Assembly (NCBI GenBank): GCA_903925445.1 | Contig: CAIYFE010000243.1 | Coordinates: 1 to 11,596 of the forward strand | Length of the DNA: 11,596 nucleotides | Reading direction: 5' to 3' | Origin: an uncultured Burkholderiales bacterium | GTDB lineage: Bacteria > Pseudomonadota > Gammaproteobacteria > Burkholderiales > Burkholderiaceae_C | Part shown: piece by piece, positions 1-6,868 of the stretch | Position numbering within the stretch: position 1 is the stretch's first letter | Layout: each line of letters begins with the position of its first letter | Position numbers and translations under genes: made by a program | The notes under the pieces: model-generated | What the model saw: only the letters and a program-made list of their open reading frames with translations | The model's database searches: none | What the model was told of the DNA's origin: nothing

Positions 1-164
1 CTGAACAACGCGCCCCCATGGGACAAGCGGTGATTGGCGGCGTCATCACCTCGTCGGTGTTGACGCTGGTGGTCGTGCCCGTGATGTACTGCTACATGGA
101 CGACTTGGCGCAATGGTTCAAACGCCGCTGGGGTCGTCATTCCTCAGACAGCCACGCCAGCTAA
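1..164 (+). CDS. RND efflux permease (AcrB/HAE1-like), 3' end only
   Basis: Only the last 53 codons are in the window; the reading frame enters at base 3 and stops with TAA at 162-164. The visible residues begin EQRAPMGQAVIGG and run through a hydrophobic stretch, VITSSVLTLVVVPVMYCYM. This matches the last transmembrane helix of hydrophobe/amphiphile-efflux RND pumps, where the APMGxAVIGG-TSxxLTLxxVPVxY pattern is standard. A short charged cytoplasmic tail ending in SDSHAS follows. Such a permease would be an inner-membrane proton-driven pump that works with a periplasmic adaptor and an outer-membrane channel. The TolC gene at 1241 is a plausible partner, but that link is inferred from proximity. 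The substrate cannot be read from this fragment. Confidence 0.88.
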   Translation, partial: EQRAPMGQAVIGGVITSSVLTLVVVPVMYCYMDDLAQWFKRRWGRHSSDSHAS

Positions 165-205
165 AATTCGCAATTTGATTGATCTGCGCCCTAACCCACG
201 TATTC

Positions 206-209
206 GGAG
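206..209 (+). promoter_or_regulatory. Shine-Dalgarno GGAG for the PCMT-like gene
   Basis: GGAG lies seven bases before the ATG at 217. It favours this ATG over the in-frame TTG at 175, which has no purine-rich sequence suitably placed before it and would add a 14-residue leader unlike the family. Confidence 0.6.
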
Positions 210-216
210 TCTCGAT

Positions 217-870
217 ATGAACCTAGAACAAGCTCGTTTCAACATGGTGGAACAACAAATTCGTCCTTGGGACGTGCTGGACAAAGCCGTGTTGCAAGTC
301 TTGTCTGAATTGCCCCGCGAGTTGTTTGTGCCCCAGGCCTACCAAGCCTTGGCCTACACCGACACCTCCATTCCCTTGGGTCACGGCCAAGAAATGCTGC
401 CCCCGCGTGTGGACGCCCGTTTGATGCACGACTTGCACCTGCAAGGCAGCGAAAAAGTGTTGGAGATCGGCACCGGCAGCGGCTACTTGACGGCCTTGTT
501 GGCCAAACGTGCGCAAACCGTCTTGAGCCTTGAAATCAACCCCGAATTGGCACAAACCGCCAACCACAACCTGCAACGCGCGGGCGTCACCAACGCCCAA
601 GTGCGCGTGGCCAATGGCAGCAACGGCGCAGCGGTTGACGGACCTTTTGACGCCATCGTGCTCAGCGGCTCGGTGGCCGAAGTACCCGCCAGCTTGTTGC
701 AGCAACTCACCATTGGCGGCCGCTTGATTGCCATCGTGGGCGATGAACCCATCATGTCCGCCACGCTCTACACCCGCACGGGCGAAGCCAACTGGAGCAG
801 CAAACCCTTGTGGGACACGCATGCGCCCCGTTTACAAGGCTTTACTGAGCCGACACGTTTTCAGTTTTGA
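217..870 (+). CDS. Protein-L-isoaspartate O-methyltransferase (PCMT) family protein, probably non-canonical
   Basis: A 217-residue class I SAM-dependent methyltransferase of the PCMT family, about the usual length. Residues 34-54 (RELFVPQAYQALAYTDTSIP) match the conserved N-terminal PCMT region. VLEIGTGSGY at 81-90 is SAM motif I, Glu106 in SLEINPE is the likely ribose-binding acid, FDAIVLSG at 144-151 is motif II, and GGRLIAIVG at 167-175 is motif III. The unusual part is the active-site loop at 55-65: classical Pcm has a GQTISQP-type sequence containing the catalytic-site Ser/Thr, whereas this protein reads GHGQEMLPPRV. Repair of isoaspartyl residues is therefore doubtful, and the real substrate is unknown. 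The ATG at 217 has a good Shine-Dalgarno. The gene leads a tight run with the rhodanese (9-base gap) and tolC, suggesting one operon. As I recall, the same loop variant occurs in tolC-linked homologues of other Burkholderiales. Confidence 0.85.
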   Translation: MNLEQARFNMVEQQIRPWDVLDKAVLQVLSELPRELFVPQAYQALAYTDTSIPLGHGQEMLPPRVDARLMHDLHLQGSEKVLEIGTGSGYLTALLAKRAQTVLSLEINPELAQTANHNLQRAGVTNAQVRVANGSNGAAVDGPFDAIVLSGSVAEVPASLLQQLTIGGRLIAIVGDEPIMSATLYTRTGEANWSSKPLWDTHAPRLQGFTEPTRFQF

Positions 871-879
871 TCGCCAGGC

Positions 880-1221
880 ATGATTGAACAAGTTCGTCCC
901 GATGCGCTCAAAGCGTGGATCGCCCAAAGTGGCAAGACATCGCCCGCTTGGGTGCTGGATGTGCGTGAGCCTTGGGAAATTCAAACCGCCAGCGTCCAAG
1001 CCGACGGCTTTGAGCTGGTGTGCATTCCCATGAACACCCTGCCCGCACGCTTGGACGAACTTCCCCGCGAAACCCCCATTGCTTGCCTGTGTCATCACGG
1101 GATGCGCAGCATGCAAGTGGCATCGTTTTTGGTTCATCACGGATTTGAATGTGTCGCCAACATTGCTGGCGGCATCGATGCGTGGTCTGTGCAAGTGGAC
1201 ACTCAAGTCCCGCGCTATTGA
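880..1221 (+). CDS. Single-domain rhodanese-like sulfurtransferase
   Basis: A 113-residue protein consisting of one rhodanese domain, the GlpE/PspE-like size. WVLDVREPWE at 24-33 is the conserved DVRxPxE signature. The active-site loop CHHGMR at 71-76, followed by Ser77, carries the presumed persulfide-forming cysteine Cys71. IAGGIDAWS at 95-103 is the typical C-terminal GG(I/F)xxW motif. No signal peptide is present, so it is cytoplasmic. The family transfers sulfane sulfur to cyanide in vitro, but the physiological acceptor is usually some other thiol or sulfur carrier, and nothing here identifies it. It starts 9 bases after the methyltransferase and ends 19 bases before tolC. AGG sits only one base before the ATG, so initiation may rely on coupling to the upstream gene. 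Confidence 0.9.
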   Translation: MIEQVRPDALKAWIAQSGKTSPAWVLDVREPWEIQTASVQADGFELVCIPMNTLPARLDELPRETPIACLCHHGMRSMQVASFLVHHGFECVANIAGGIDAWSVQVDTQVPRY

Positions 1222-1240
1222 AATTAGTTGAAAGAACAAC

Positions 1241-2614
1241 ATGAAGCTCTCTCGTATTGTGTTTCGCACCTTGCCGCTGCAAGCAGCATTGGCTCTGGCC
1301 TTTGCATCGCAAGCCTCACAAGCACAAAGCCTGCTTGATCTGTATGAGCACGCGCGCGGCTATGACGCCACCTATGTGGGTGCAAAAGCGCAATACGAAG
1401 CCAACTTGTTCTTGGCCAATCAAGCCTTGGGGGGCGTGTTGCCCAACATCGCGCTCGGTGCCAGCACCACGCGCAACTATTGGGATTTCCGTCCTGACGT
1501 GCCCACAGCTCTAGGAACAACACCTGGCCCAGAAACCGTCCGCTACTACACCTCGAGTCAAGCTTCATTGACCATGACGCAACCCATTTATCGTCCTGCA
1601 CTTTGGGCTGCGTACAAACAAAGTGGTCCTCAAATGCAACTCTTTTTGGCGCAATACGAAATGGCCGAACAAGACTTGTTGGTGCGTGTCACGCAAGCGT
1701 ATTTCGATGTGCTCAACAGCGAAGACAGTTTGGCCTTGATCCGCGCCCAAAAACGCGCCGTGGGTGAGCAACTCGCTTCTGCCAAACGAAATTTTGAAGT
1801 GGGCACCTCCACCATCACCGGTGTGCGCGATGCACAAGCGCGCTACGACCTGAGCGTGGCGCAAGAGGTGGCGGCCGAAAACGATTTGCGCGTCAAACAC
1901 TTGGCGCTGGACTTGGTCACTGGCGTGAAAAACGCCGCGCCCAAACGCTTGAACAAGATCAAAGAGCTCATCCCCGTGCCCAAAGAGGATGCTGAATCGT
2001 TTGTCTCGCAAGCCGAAGTCACCAGCCCCGCGATCAAACAAGCCAAACTGAACTTGGACATTGCACGGCTGGAAATTGACAAAGCCACCAGCGGCCACAA
2101 GCCCACAGTAGACGCGCAAATTTCTTTCCAAGGCATTCGCAACGACGGCGGTGGATCCAACGGATCTGCGGTGTCCTCGCACATCTACAACCCTTCGGCT
2201 TCTTTGGTGTTGAACATGCCTTTGTTTGCGGGCTTTGCAACCCAAAACCGCATCAAACAAACCGTCAGCTTGGCCGAAAAAGCGCAAGCCGATTTCGATG
2301 CCGCCACGCGCAACACCGCACAAGCCACCCGCACCGCTTACTTTGGTGTGGTGTCAGGTTTGAGCCAAGTCGCAGCGTACGAAGCGGCCGAGGCATCCAG
2401 CCAGAGTTCGTTGGATTCCAACAAATTGGGCTACTCGGTGGGCGTGAACATCAACATCGATGTGTTGAACGCACAAAGCCAGCTCTACCAAACCAAGCGC
2501 GATTTGGCCAAAGCGCGTTACGACGTGTTGGTGGGCAAGCTCAAGTTGTTGCAAGCCGTGGGCACCTTGACACCGCAAGATTTGCTGCCCATCAACAACT
2601 TGCTCGAGCCTTGA
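1241..2614 (+). CDS. tolC: TolC-family outer-membrane efflux/type I secretion channel
   Basis: A 457-residue exported protein. Residues 1-28 form a Sec signal peptide: Lys and Arg near the N-terminus, a hydrophobic core LPLQAALALAFA, and likely cleavage after SQA28. The mature protein begins SLLDLYEHARGYDATYVGA, typical of the TolC N-terminus. The two outer-membrane-factor repeats are visible: TITGVRDAQARYDLSVAQE in the first half and SVGVNINIDVLNAQSQLYQT in the second, followed by AVGTLTPQDL, the same arrangement as E. coli TolC. Length is slightly below E. coli TolC (493 residues). It forms a trimeric outer-membrane barrel plus periplasmic tunnel serving tripartite pumps or type I secretion. 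A weak GAAAGAA precedes the ATG. It is the last gene of the plus-strand run, and its stop lies one base from the stop of convergent waaA. The symbol is used in the family sense. Confidence 0.93.
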   Translation: MKLSRIVFRTLPLQAALALAFASQASQAQSLLDLYEHARGYDATYVGAKAQYEANLFLANQALGGVLPNIALGASTTRNYWDFRPDVPTALGTTPGPETVRYYTSSQASLTMTQPIYRPALWAAYKQSGPQMQLFLAQYEMAEQDLLVRVTQAYFDVLNSEDSLALIRAQKRAVGEQLASAKRNFEVGTSTITGVRDAQARYDLSVAQEVAAENDLRVKHLALDLVTGVKNAAPKRLNKIKELIPVPKEDAESFVSQAEVTSPAIKQAKLNLDIARLEIDKATSGHKPTVDAQISFQGIRNDGGGSNGSAVSSHIYNPSASLVLNMPLFAGFATQNRIKQTVSLAEKAQADFDAATRNTAQATRTAYFGVVSGLSQVAAYEAAEASSQSSLDSNKLGYSVGVNINIDVLNAQSQLYQTKRDLAKARYDVLVGKLKLLQAVGTLTPQDLLPINNLLEP

Positions 2615-2615
2615 A

Positions 2616-3920
2616 TCAGCTGACTGCCTTCAAGTAAGGCAGCACAGCCTCCACCGTGCGCTGTGCCGCGCCACGGTGTTGTTGAGAAAACACGGCACAT
2701 GCCGCCACATGGGCGTTTTCATCGGCACCGCTGCACGCAATTTGCAAAGCCAAGGTCACGGCATGCGACATGTCTTGTGCGCGTTCGGCGGCACCTGCCT
2801 CCTGCGCCAATTCGGCGGCTTGTGCAAAGTTGAAGGTGTGCGGCCCCATGACCACGGGACAACCACAAGCGGTGGCTTCGATCAGGTTTTGTCCGCCCAG
2901 CGGCTCAAAACTTCCGCCCAACAAGGCCACATCGCAAAGCCCAAAATACAAGGCCATTTCGCCCATCGAATCGCCCAACCAAATGGTGTTGGCGTCATCC
3001 ACCGCAGGCCCTGCGTTGGACCATTGGCTGCGACGCACCACCGACCAACCGCGTTGCGCGATGAGTTGCCCGACCTCGTCAAAGCGTTGAGGATGGCGTG
3101 GCACCACCAACCAATGCGCCGCACGCAAGTGGTCTTGCTGATCGAGTGCGCTGTCTCGCAAGGCTTGCAAAGCGTCCAGCCACAAGGCTTCTTCGCCTTC
3201 GCGTGAACTGGCCAAAACAATCACGGGACGTTGCAAGCGTTTTTTCCACAACAAGGCTTGGGCAAGCAGCGCGGCATCGGGTTGGGCATCAAACTTCAAA
3301 TTGCCCAACACACCTTGCACAGGCGCGCCAAGCCTTTGCAAACGTTGCGCATCTGCTGGCGTTTGCGCCCACACGCCGGTCAAACCAGCATATGCGGGCT
3401 TGGACAACCCAGACAAGCGCAGCGCTTTGCGCATGCTTTTTTCGCTCATGCGCGCGTTGACCAACAACAAAGGAATGTGGGCTTGTTGGCACGCATGCAC
3501 ACAGTTGGGCCACACCTCGGTTTCCAGCACCAAACCCGCAATGGGTTTGAAGTGCGTCAAAAAACGCTGCACCGCTTGCGGCGTGTCCCAAGGTTGCCAA
3601 ACTTGCACATCGCCCTCGTGCAACAAGGTTTGGCCTTGCATGCGTCCCGTGGCTGTGCCGTGGGTGAGCACGATGCGCACGTTGGGCAAAGCTTGGCGCA
3701 AGGCGTCCAGCAACACAGCAGCGGCGCGTGTTTCGCCCAAAGACACGGCATGCATCCAAACACACGGTGCGCCTTGCGCGGTGTTGGCAGGTGCATACAT
3801 GCCAAAGCGTTCAGGAATGGCTTCCAAATAGCCCGGCTCCACTTGACCACGCTTTTGCAACTTGGCTTTGAGCGCGGGTTGCAGTGCCCACATCAAGAGG
3901 CTGTAAAGGGACCGGATCAT
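2616..3920 (-). CDS. waaA: 3-deoxy-D-manno-octulosonic acid (Kdo) transferase
   Basis: A 434-residue GT30-family enzyme that transfers Kdo from CMP-Kdo to lipid A precursor (lipid IVA) at the cytoplasmic face of the inner membrane. An N-terminal hydrophobic segment (IRSLYSLLMWAL) is the membrane anchor. PERFG at 36-40 and SLGE at 60-63, whose Glu63 is the likely catalytic base, are the N-domain signatures. ETEVWPN at 133-139, VPRHPQRF at 273-280, GDSMGEM at 316-322 and GSFEPLGGQN at 336-345 mark the nucleotide-sugar half. I chose the ATG at 3920 over an in-frame GTG at 3935 because AAGGTGAG lies just upstream of it and because this ATG overlaps the waaC stop as ATGA, implying translational coupling. 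The sequence does not show whether it adds one or two Kdo residues. Its stop nearly touches the tolC stop. Confidence 0.95.
   Translation of the reverse strand: MIRSLYSLLMWALQPALKAKLQKRGQVEPGYLEAIPERFGMYAPANTAQGAPCVWMHAVSLGETRAAAVLLDALRQALPNVRIVLTHGTATGRMQGQTLLHEGDVQVWQPWDTPQAVQRFLTHFKPIAGLVLETEVWPNCVHACQQAHIPLLLVNARMSEKSMRKALRLSGLSKPAYAGLTGVWAQTPADAQRLQRLGAPVQGVLGNLKFDAQPDAALLAQALLWKKRLQRPVIVLASSREGEEALWLDALQALRDSALDQQDHLRAAHWLVVPRHPQRFDEVGQLIAQRGWSVVRRSQWSNAGPAVDDANTIWLGDSMGEMALYFGLCDVALLGGSFEPLGGQNLIEATACGCPVVMGPHTFNFAQAAELAQEAGAAERAQDMSHAVTLALQIACSGADENAHVAACAVFSQQHRGAAQRTVEAVLPYLKAVS
2619..2648. terminator. Hairpin at the tolC/waaA convergence, possible bidirectional terminator
   Basis: CTGCCTT (2624-2630) and AAGGCAG (2636-2642) form a perfect 7-bp stem with a CAAGT loop. 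An outer GCTG/CAGC stem (2619-2622 with 2645-2648) extends it across a small interior loop. It lies inside the last codons of waaA and a few bases past the tolC stop, where a terminator for tolC would be expected. There is no T run on either strand, so its role as an intrinsic terminator is uncertain. Confidence 0.4.
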
Positions 3921-4882
3921 GCGCTCACCTTGCACCAGGCTTGCCAGACAGCCTCCACCGAGGGCGTGGGTGAATCAAACACGCTGCACTGACGCGTTGC
4001 ATCGAGGGGTCCGGTGCGCCATGCGGTGTCGAAGTTGTAAATTTGTACATGCGGCACATCCAACGCCACGGCGATGTGACTCAAGCCTGAATCCACACCA
4101 ATCACGCCAGCGCAAGTGGCCAATTCGCAGGTCAAGGCGTCCAGACTCAAAGACGGCCACACCACGGCATTGGGCAGCGCTTGGGCCAGGCGTTGGCTGC
4201 GCTCAAGTTCGGCGGCGTTGCCGTGCGGCAACGCGACCTGAAAACCTTGTGCATGCAGCCGCTGCCCCAGCGCAATCCAATGCGACTGCGGCCACTCTTT
4301 GTCTGCTCGCGAGGTGCCATGTACCAAGGCCACACAGTTTGAGTTTTGCCCTTTGACTGGCGTTTGTGTGTTCAGCCCATAACGCAACACATCGGGCAGT
4401 GCATACCCCAAAGCTTTGGCGCACATCAGGCGCGAACGAAACACCGCTGGCGTGTGCGCGGGCAACACAATGGCTTGGTCGGCCACCCAACGTGTGGGGG
4501 CTTCGTAACCCGAGCCATCGGTTTGGTTGCCCAAAGCAAAGCGTTGGCCTTGCGCTGAGGTGTTGGCCAACCAAGACATCCAAGCCGATTTGGTCAGGCC
4601 TTGCAAGTCCAGCACCACGTCGTAGTGTTGCTGCTGCAAATCTTGTTTGAAGCTGCGCCACGCCGCATGGGTTGAATGCGCCAGAGGGTGTTTGCGCCAC
4701 TGACGCAAATCGCAGGCAATGACGCGCTGCACCGCCTCGCAACGCTGCACCAAGGGCGCAAAACTGCGCTCAACCACCCAATCGATGTGTGCATGGGCCA
4801 CCTGGGTATGAATGTCCATCGCTGCGGGCAAGGTGTGCACCACATCTCCCAGCGAGGACAACTTGACGATCAAAATTTTCAT
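3917..4882 (-). CDS. waaC: ADP-heptose:LPS heptosyltransferase I
   Basis: A 321-residue GT9 enzyme, close to the E. coli WaaC length of 319, that adds the first L-glycero-D-manno-heptose to Kdo2-lipid A in the cytoplasm. MKILIVKLSSLGDVVHTLPA at 1-20 is the diagnostic N-terminus, with Asp13 as the catalytic base. HGTSRADKEWP at 188-198 contains the phosphate-binding region and Lys195, and GVDSGLSHIAVALDVP at 262-277 is the ADP-heptose-binding motif. The start at 4882 is chosen because family members begin MKILIVK; an in-frame TTG at 4915 would overlap the upstream gene. The gene begins 13 bases after the phosphomannomutase stop and overlaps waaA by 4 bases, so the three form an operon. There is no strong Shine-Dalgarno, so reading may be coupled to the upstream gene. 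RfaC versus RfaF assignment rests on the N-terminus and on adjacency to waaA. Confidence 0.93.
   Translation of the reverse strand: MKILIVKLSSLGDVVHTLPAAMDIHTQVAHAHIDWVVERSFAPLVQRCEAVQRVIACDLRQWRKHPLAHSTHAAWRSFKQDLQQQHYDVVLDLQGLTKSAWMSWLANTSAQGQRFALGNQTDGSGYEAPTRWVADQAIVLPAHTPAVFRSRLMCAKALGYALPDVLRYGLNTQTPVKGQNSNCVALVHGTSRADKEWPQSHWIALGQRLHAQGFQVALPHGNAAELERSQRLAQALPNAVVWPSLSLDALTCELATCAGVIGVDSGLSHIAVALDVPHVQIYNFDTAWRTGPLDATRQCSVFDSPTPSVEAVWQAWCKVSA
3924..3931 (-). promoter_or_regulatory. Shine-Dalgarno of waaA inside the 3' end of waaC
   Basis: AAGGTGAG reads on the minus strand immediately before the ATG at 3920. It lies within the last codons of waaC and settles the waaA start at the ATGA overlap. 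Confidence 0.6.
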
Positions 4883-4895
4883 GCGCGCTGGCCAC

Positions 4896-6296
4896 TCAGT
4901 GCGCAGGCGCCGCAAACGACGCGTCTGGCTTGACGCGCCTCAGCAAGTGCAGCATGTCCGCTTCGATGCGCGCCAAGGCTTGCGGTGTTTGCCCTTCAAA
5001 GCGCAGCACCAACACGGGTGTGGTGTTGGAGGCGCGAATCAACCCAAAGCCGTCATTCCAATCGATGCGCACGCCATCAATCACACAGGCTTGCGGTTCG
5101 TGGTCGGACGAAGGCAAAGCCTCTTGCGAAACGATGCGCTGCAATTCGGTGCTCAGGGTGTGAGGCTCGCCTTCGGCGCAAGCCACGTTCAATTCGGGCG
5201 TGGAATGGCTGGTGGGCAAGGCTTTGAGCACCACGTTGGCATTGGGGCTGCGGCTGACGATTTCTAACAAACGACATCCTGCATAAGTGCCATCGTCAAA
5301 GCCGTACCAACGTTCTTTGAAAAATATGTGACCACTCATTTCGCCGCCCAGAGGCGAGTTGATTTCTTTCATCTTGGCTTTGATCAATGAATGCCCGGTT
5401 TTGAACATGACCGCCTCGCCGCCTGCCGCGCGAATGGCGGGTGCCAAGCGCTGCGAGCACTTGACATCAAACACAATGGCGCCACCGGGAACTCGGCTGA
5501 GCACGTCTTGTGCAAACAAGGTCATTTGCCGATCGGGGTAGATGGTTTCGCCGTCTTGCGTGACGATGCCCAAGCGGTCGCCATCGCCATCGAAAGCCAA
5601 ACCCAACTCAGCACCCGTGCGGGCGAGGGTTTGGATGACATCGTTCAAGTTTTCAGGTTTGCTGGGGTCGGGATGGTGGTTGGGAAAGTTGCCATCGACT
5701 TGGCTGAACAACTCGATCACCTCGCACCCCAAAGCTCTAAAAATGCCCGGTGCCGTAGCGCCTGCAATGCCATTGCCGCAATCGACCACAATTTTCATGG
5801 GACGCGACAAACGCACATCGCCCACGATGCGCGCCACATAATCGGCCGTGACATCGACTGTGCGCACACTGCCGCCAGCTTGGAGCGTCCAGTTTTGGGT
5901 TTGCATGATCTCGCGCAGGCCTTGAATTTCGTCGCCGTAAATGGCGCGGCCATCCAACACCATCTTGAACCCGTTGTAATCCTTGGGGTTGTGACTGCCC
6001 GTGACTTGAATGCCGCTGCGGCACAAGGTGCTGGCCGCAAAGTACAGCATGGGCGTGGTGACAGCACCCACATCGATCACCGCCATGCCCACATCCACCA
6101 AACCTTGCACCAAGGCTTGCGACAAGGCAGGACCACTCAAGCGGCCATCGCGCCCCACCGCTATGGTGGTTTGACCGTTGGCGCGTGCATGGGTACCAAA
6201 CGCGCGACCCAGGGCGCGCGCCACATCTTCGTTGAGCGTGGTCGGCACAACACCACGGATGTCGTAGGCCTTGAAAATAGAAGCTGATAGTTGCAT
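4896..6296 (-). CDS. Phosphomannomutase/phosphoglucomutase (AlgC/ManB-like)
   Basis: A 466-residue alpha-D-phosphohexomutase, almost the length of P. aeruginosa AlgC (463). All four catalytic elements are intact: the phosphoserine loop TGSHNP at 99-104 with Ser101, the Mg-binding DGDGDR at 236-241, the sugar-specificity loop GEMSGH at 318-323, and the phosphate-binding loop RASNTTP at 421-427. The GEMSGH loop is typical of bifunctional PMM/PGM enzymes, which interconvert mannose-6-P/mannose-1-P and glucose-6-P/glucose-1-P for GDP-mannose and UDP-glucose supply to LPS and exopolysaccharide. The N-terminal SIFKAYDIRG is the family hallmark and fixes the ATG at 6296. No clear Shine-Dalgarno is seen. 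It is the first gene of the minus-strand run with waaC and waaA, so the operon couples sugar-phosphate supply to core assembly. Confidence 0.93.
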   Translation of the reverse strand: MQLSASIFKAYDIRGVVPTTLNEDVARALGRAFGTHARANGQTTIAVGRDGRLSGPALSQALVQGLVDVGMAVIDVGAVTTPMLYFAASTLCRSGIQVTGSHNPKDYNGFKMVLDGRAIYGDEIQGLREIMQTQNWTLQAGGSVRTVDVTADYVARIVGDVRLSRPMKIVVDCGNGIAGATAPGIFRALGCEVIELFSQVDGNFPNHHPDPSKPENLNDVIQTLARTGAELGLAFDGDGDRLGIVTQDGETIYPDRQMTLFAQDVLSRVPGGAIVFDVKCSQRLAPAIRAAGGEAVMFKTGHSLIKAKMKEINSPLGGEMSGHIFFKERWYGFDDGTYAGCRLLEIVSRSPNANVVLKALPTSHSTPELNVACAEGEPHTLSTELQRIVSQEALPSSDHEPQACVIDGVRIDWNDGFGLIRASNTTPVLVLRFEGQTPQALARIEADMLHLLRRVKPDASFAAPAH

Positions 6297-6370
6297 GGGT
6301 GAATTTTAGGTGGCAAACGTGTCATGCTTTTTGATGCTTATGATCAGTGTTTTGCCTCTGGAAGACTGCC
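6297..6370. promoter_or_regulatory. Divergent intergenic region between the phosphohexomutase gene and ogt
   Basis: This 74-base gap must hold at least part of the promoters for the minus-strand LPS operon and the plus-strand ogt pair. On the plus strand TATGAT at 6339-6344 resembles a -10 box, but no convincing -35 lies at the right distance. On the minus strand TAAAAT at 6308-6303 is too close to the ATG for an ordinary leader. A short direct repeat, ATGCTT, occurs at 6324-6329 and 6334-6339, ten bases apart. No regulator can be named. Confidence 0.35.
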
Positions 6371-6868
6371 ATGCGTTTTCACACCAGCATCCACCGCCAC
6401 ACTTTTGACACACCTCTTGGAGGCATGCTGCTCGCCACCACCGAGCGAGGCGTCGCAGGCCTGTGGTTTGAGGGGCAAAAACATTTGCCCGATTTTCAAA
6501 ACTGGCCGATTCAAGCCCGTGCCAAGTGGATGCAACAAGCGCAACAAGAAGTCACCGAATACTTTGCGGGTGAACGCCAAACATTCGATGTGCCCTTGGA
6601 CTTAGAGGGCGGCACGGCATTTCAGCAAAGTGTTTGGCGAACTTTGCTGGGCATTGCGTGGGGTACTTCTTTGAGTTATGGCCAAGTCAGCCAGCGCTTG
6701 CATCGACCCTTGGCCGTTCGCGCGGTGGCCAATGCCGTGGGGCGCAATCCTGTGAGCTTGATCGTGCCGTGTCACCGCGTGTTGGGCGCGGATCAATCGC
6801 TCACCGGTTATGCCGGAGGACTCGATCGCAAGCGCGATTTGCTCATGCGTGAAGGTGTGTTGCGATGA
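6371..6868 (+). CDS. ogt: Methylated-DNA--protein-cysteine S-methyltransferase
   Basis: A 165-residue suicide DNA-repair protein that removes O6-alkyl groups from guanine onto its own cysteine. The C-terminal domain shows the helix-turn-helix region (SYGQVSQRL at 102-110, AVRAVANAVGRNPVSL at 115-130, with Arg117 as the likely arginine finger) and the acceptor motif IVPCHRVLG at 131-139 with Cys134. TGYAGGLDRKRDLL at 145-158 is the standard tail. The N-terminal ribonuclease-like domain (FDTPLGGMLLATTERGVAGLWF) is present and no Ada N-terminal regulatory domain is attached, so this is an Ogt-type constitutive enzyme. The ATG at 6371 has GGAAG at 6360-6364, six bases upstream; an in-frame start at 6347 lacks this. 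It overlaps the next gene by ATGA. Confidence 0.95.
   Translation: MRFHTSIHRHTFDTPLGGMLLATTERGVAGLWFEGQKHLPDFQNWPIQARAKWMQQAQQEVTEYFAGERQTFDVPLDLEGGTAFQQSVWRTLLGIAWGTSLSYGQVSQRLHRPLAVRAVANAVGRNPVSLIVPCHRVLGADQSLTGYAGGLDRKRDLLMREGVLR

Noticed and set aside
164..176. AAATT-CGC-AATTT hairpin just after the RND permease stop
   Set aside because: Only five A:T pairs with a 3-base loop and no T run; too weak to call a terminator.
175..216. TTG at 175 as start of the PCMT-like gene
   Set aside because: It would add an atypical 14-residue leader and has no ribosome-binding site, while the ATG at 217 has GGAG at the right distance.
1565..2323. 252-residue open frame on the minus strand opposite tolC
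   Set aside because: Antisense shadow of tolC, with no signal or motif of its own.
3231..3992. 253-residue open frame on the plus strand opposite waaA
   Set aside because: It mirrors waaA codons, has no recognisable motif and spans the waaA/waaC overlap. waaA on the minus strand is certain.
5391..6287. 298-residue open frame on the plus strand opposite the phosphohexomutase gene
   Set aside because: The protein is low in hydrophobic structure and rich in His, Arg and Ala, as expected for an antisense shadow. The opposite strand encodes a complete enzyme with all catalytic motifs.
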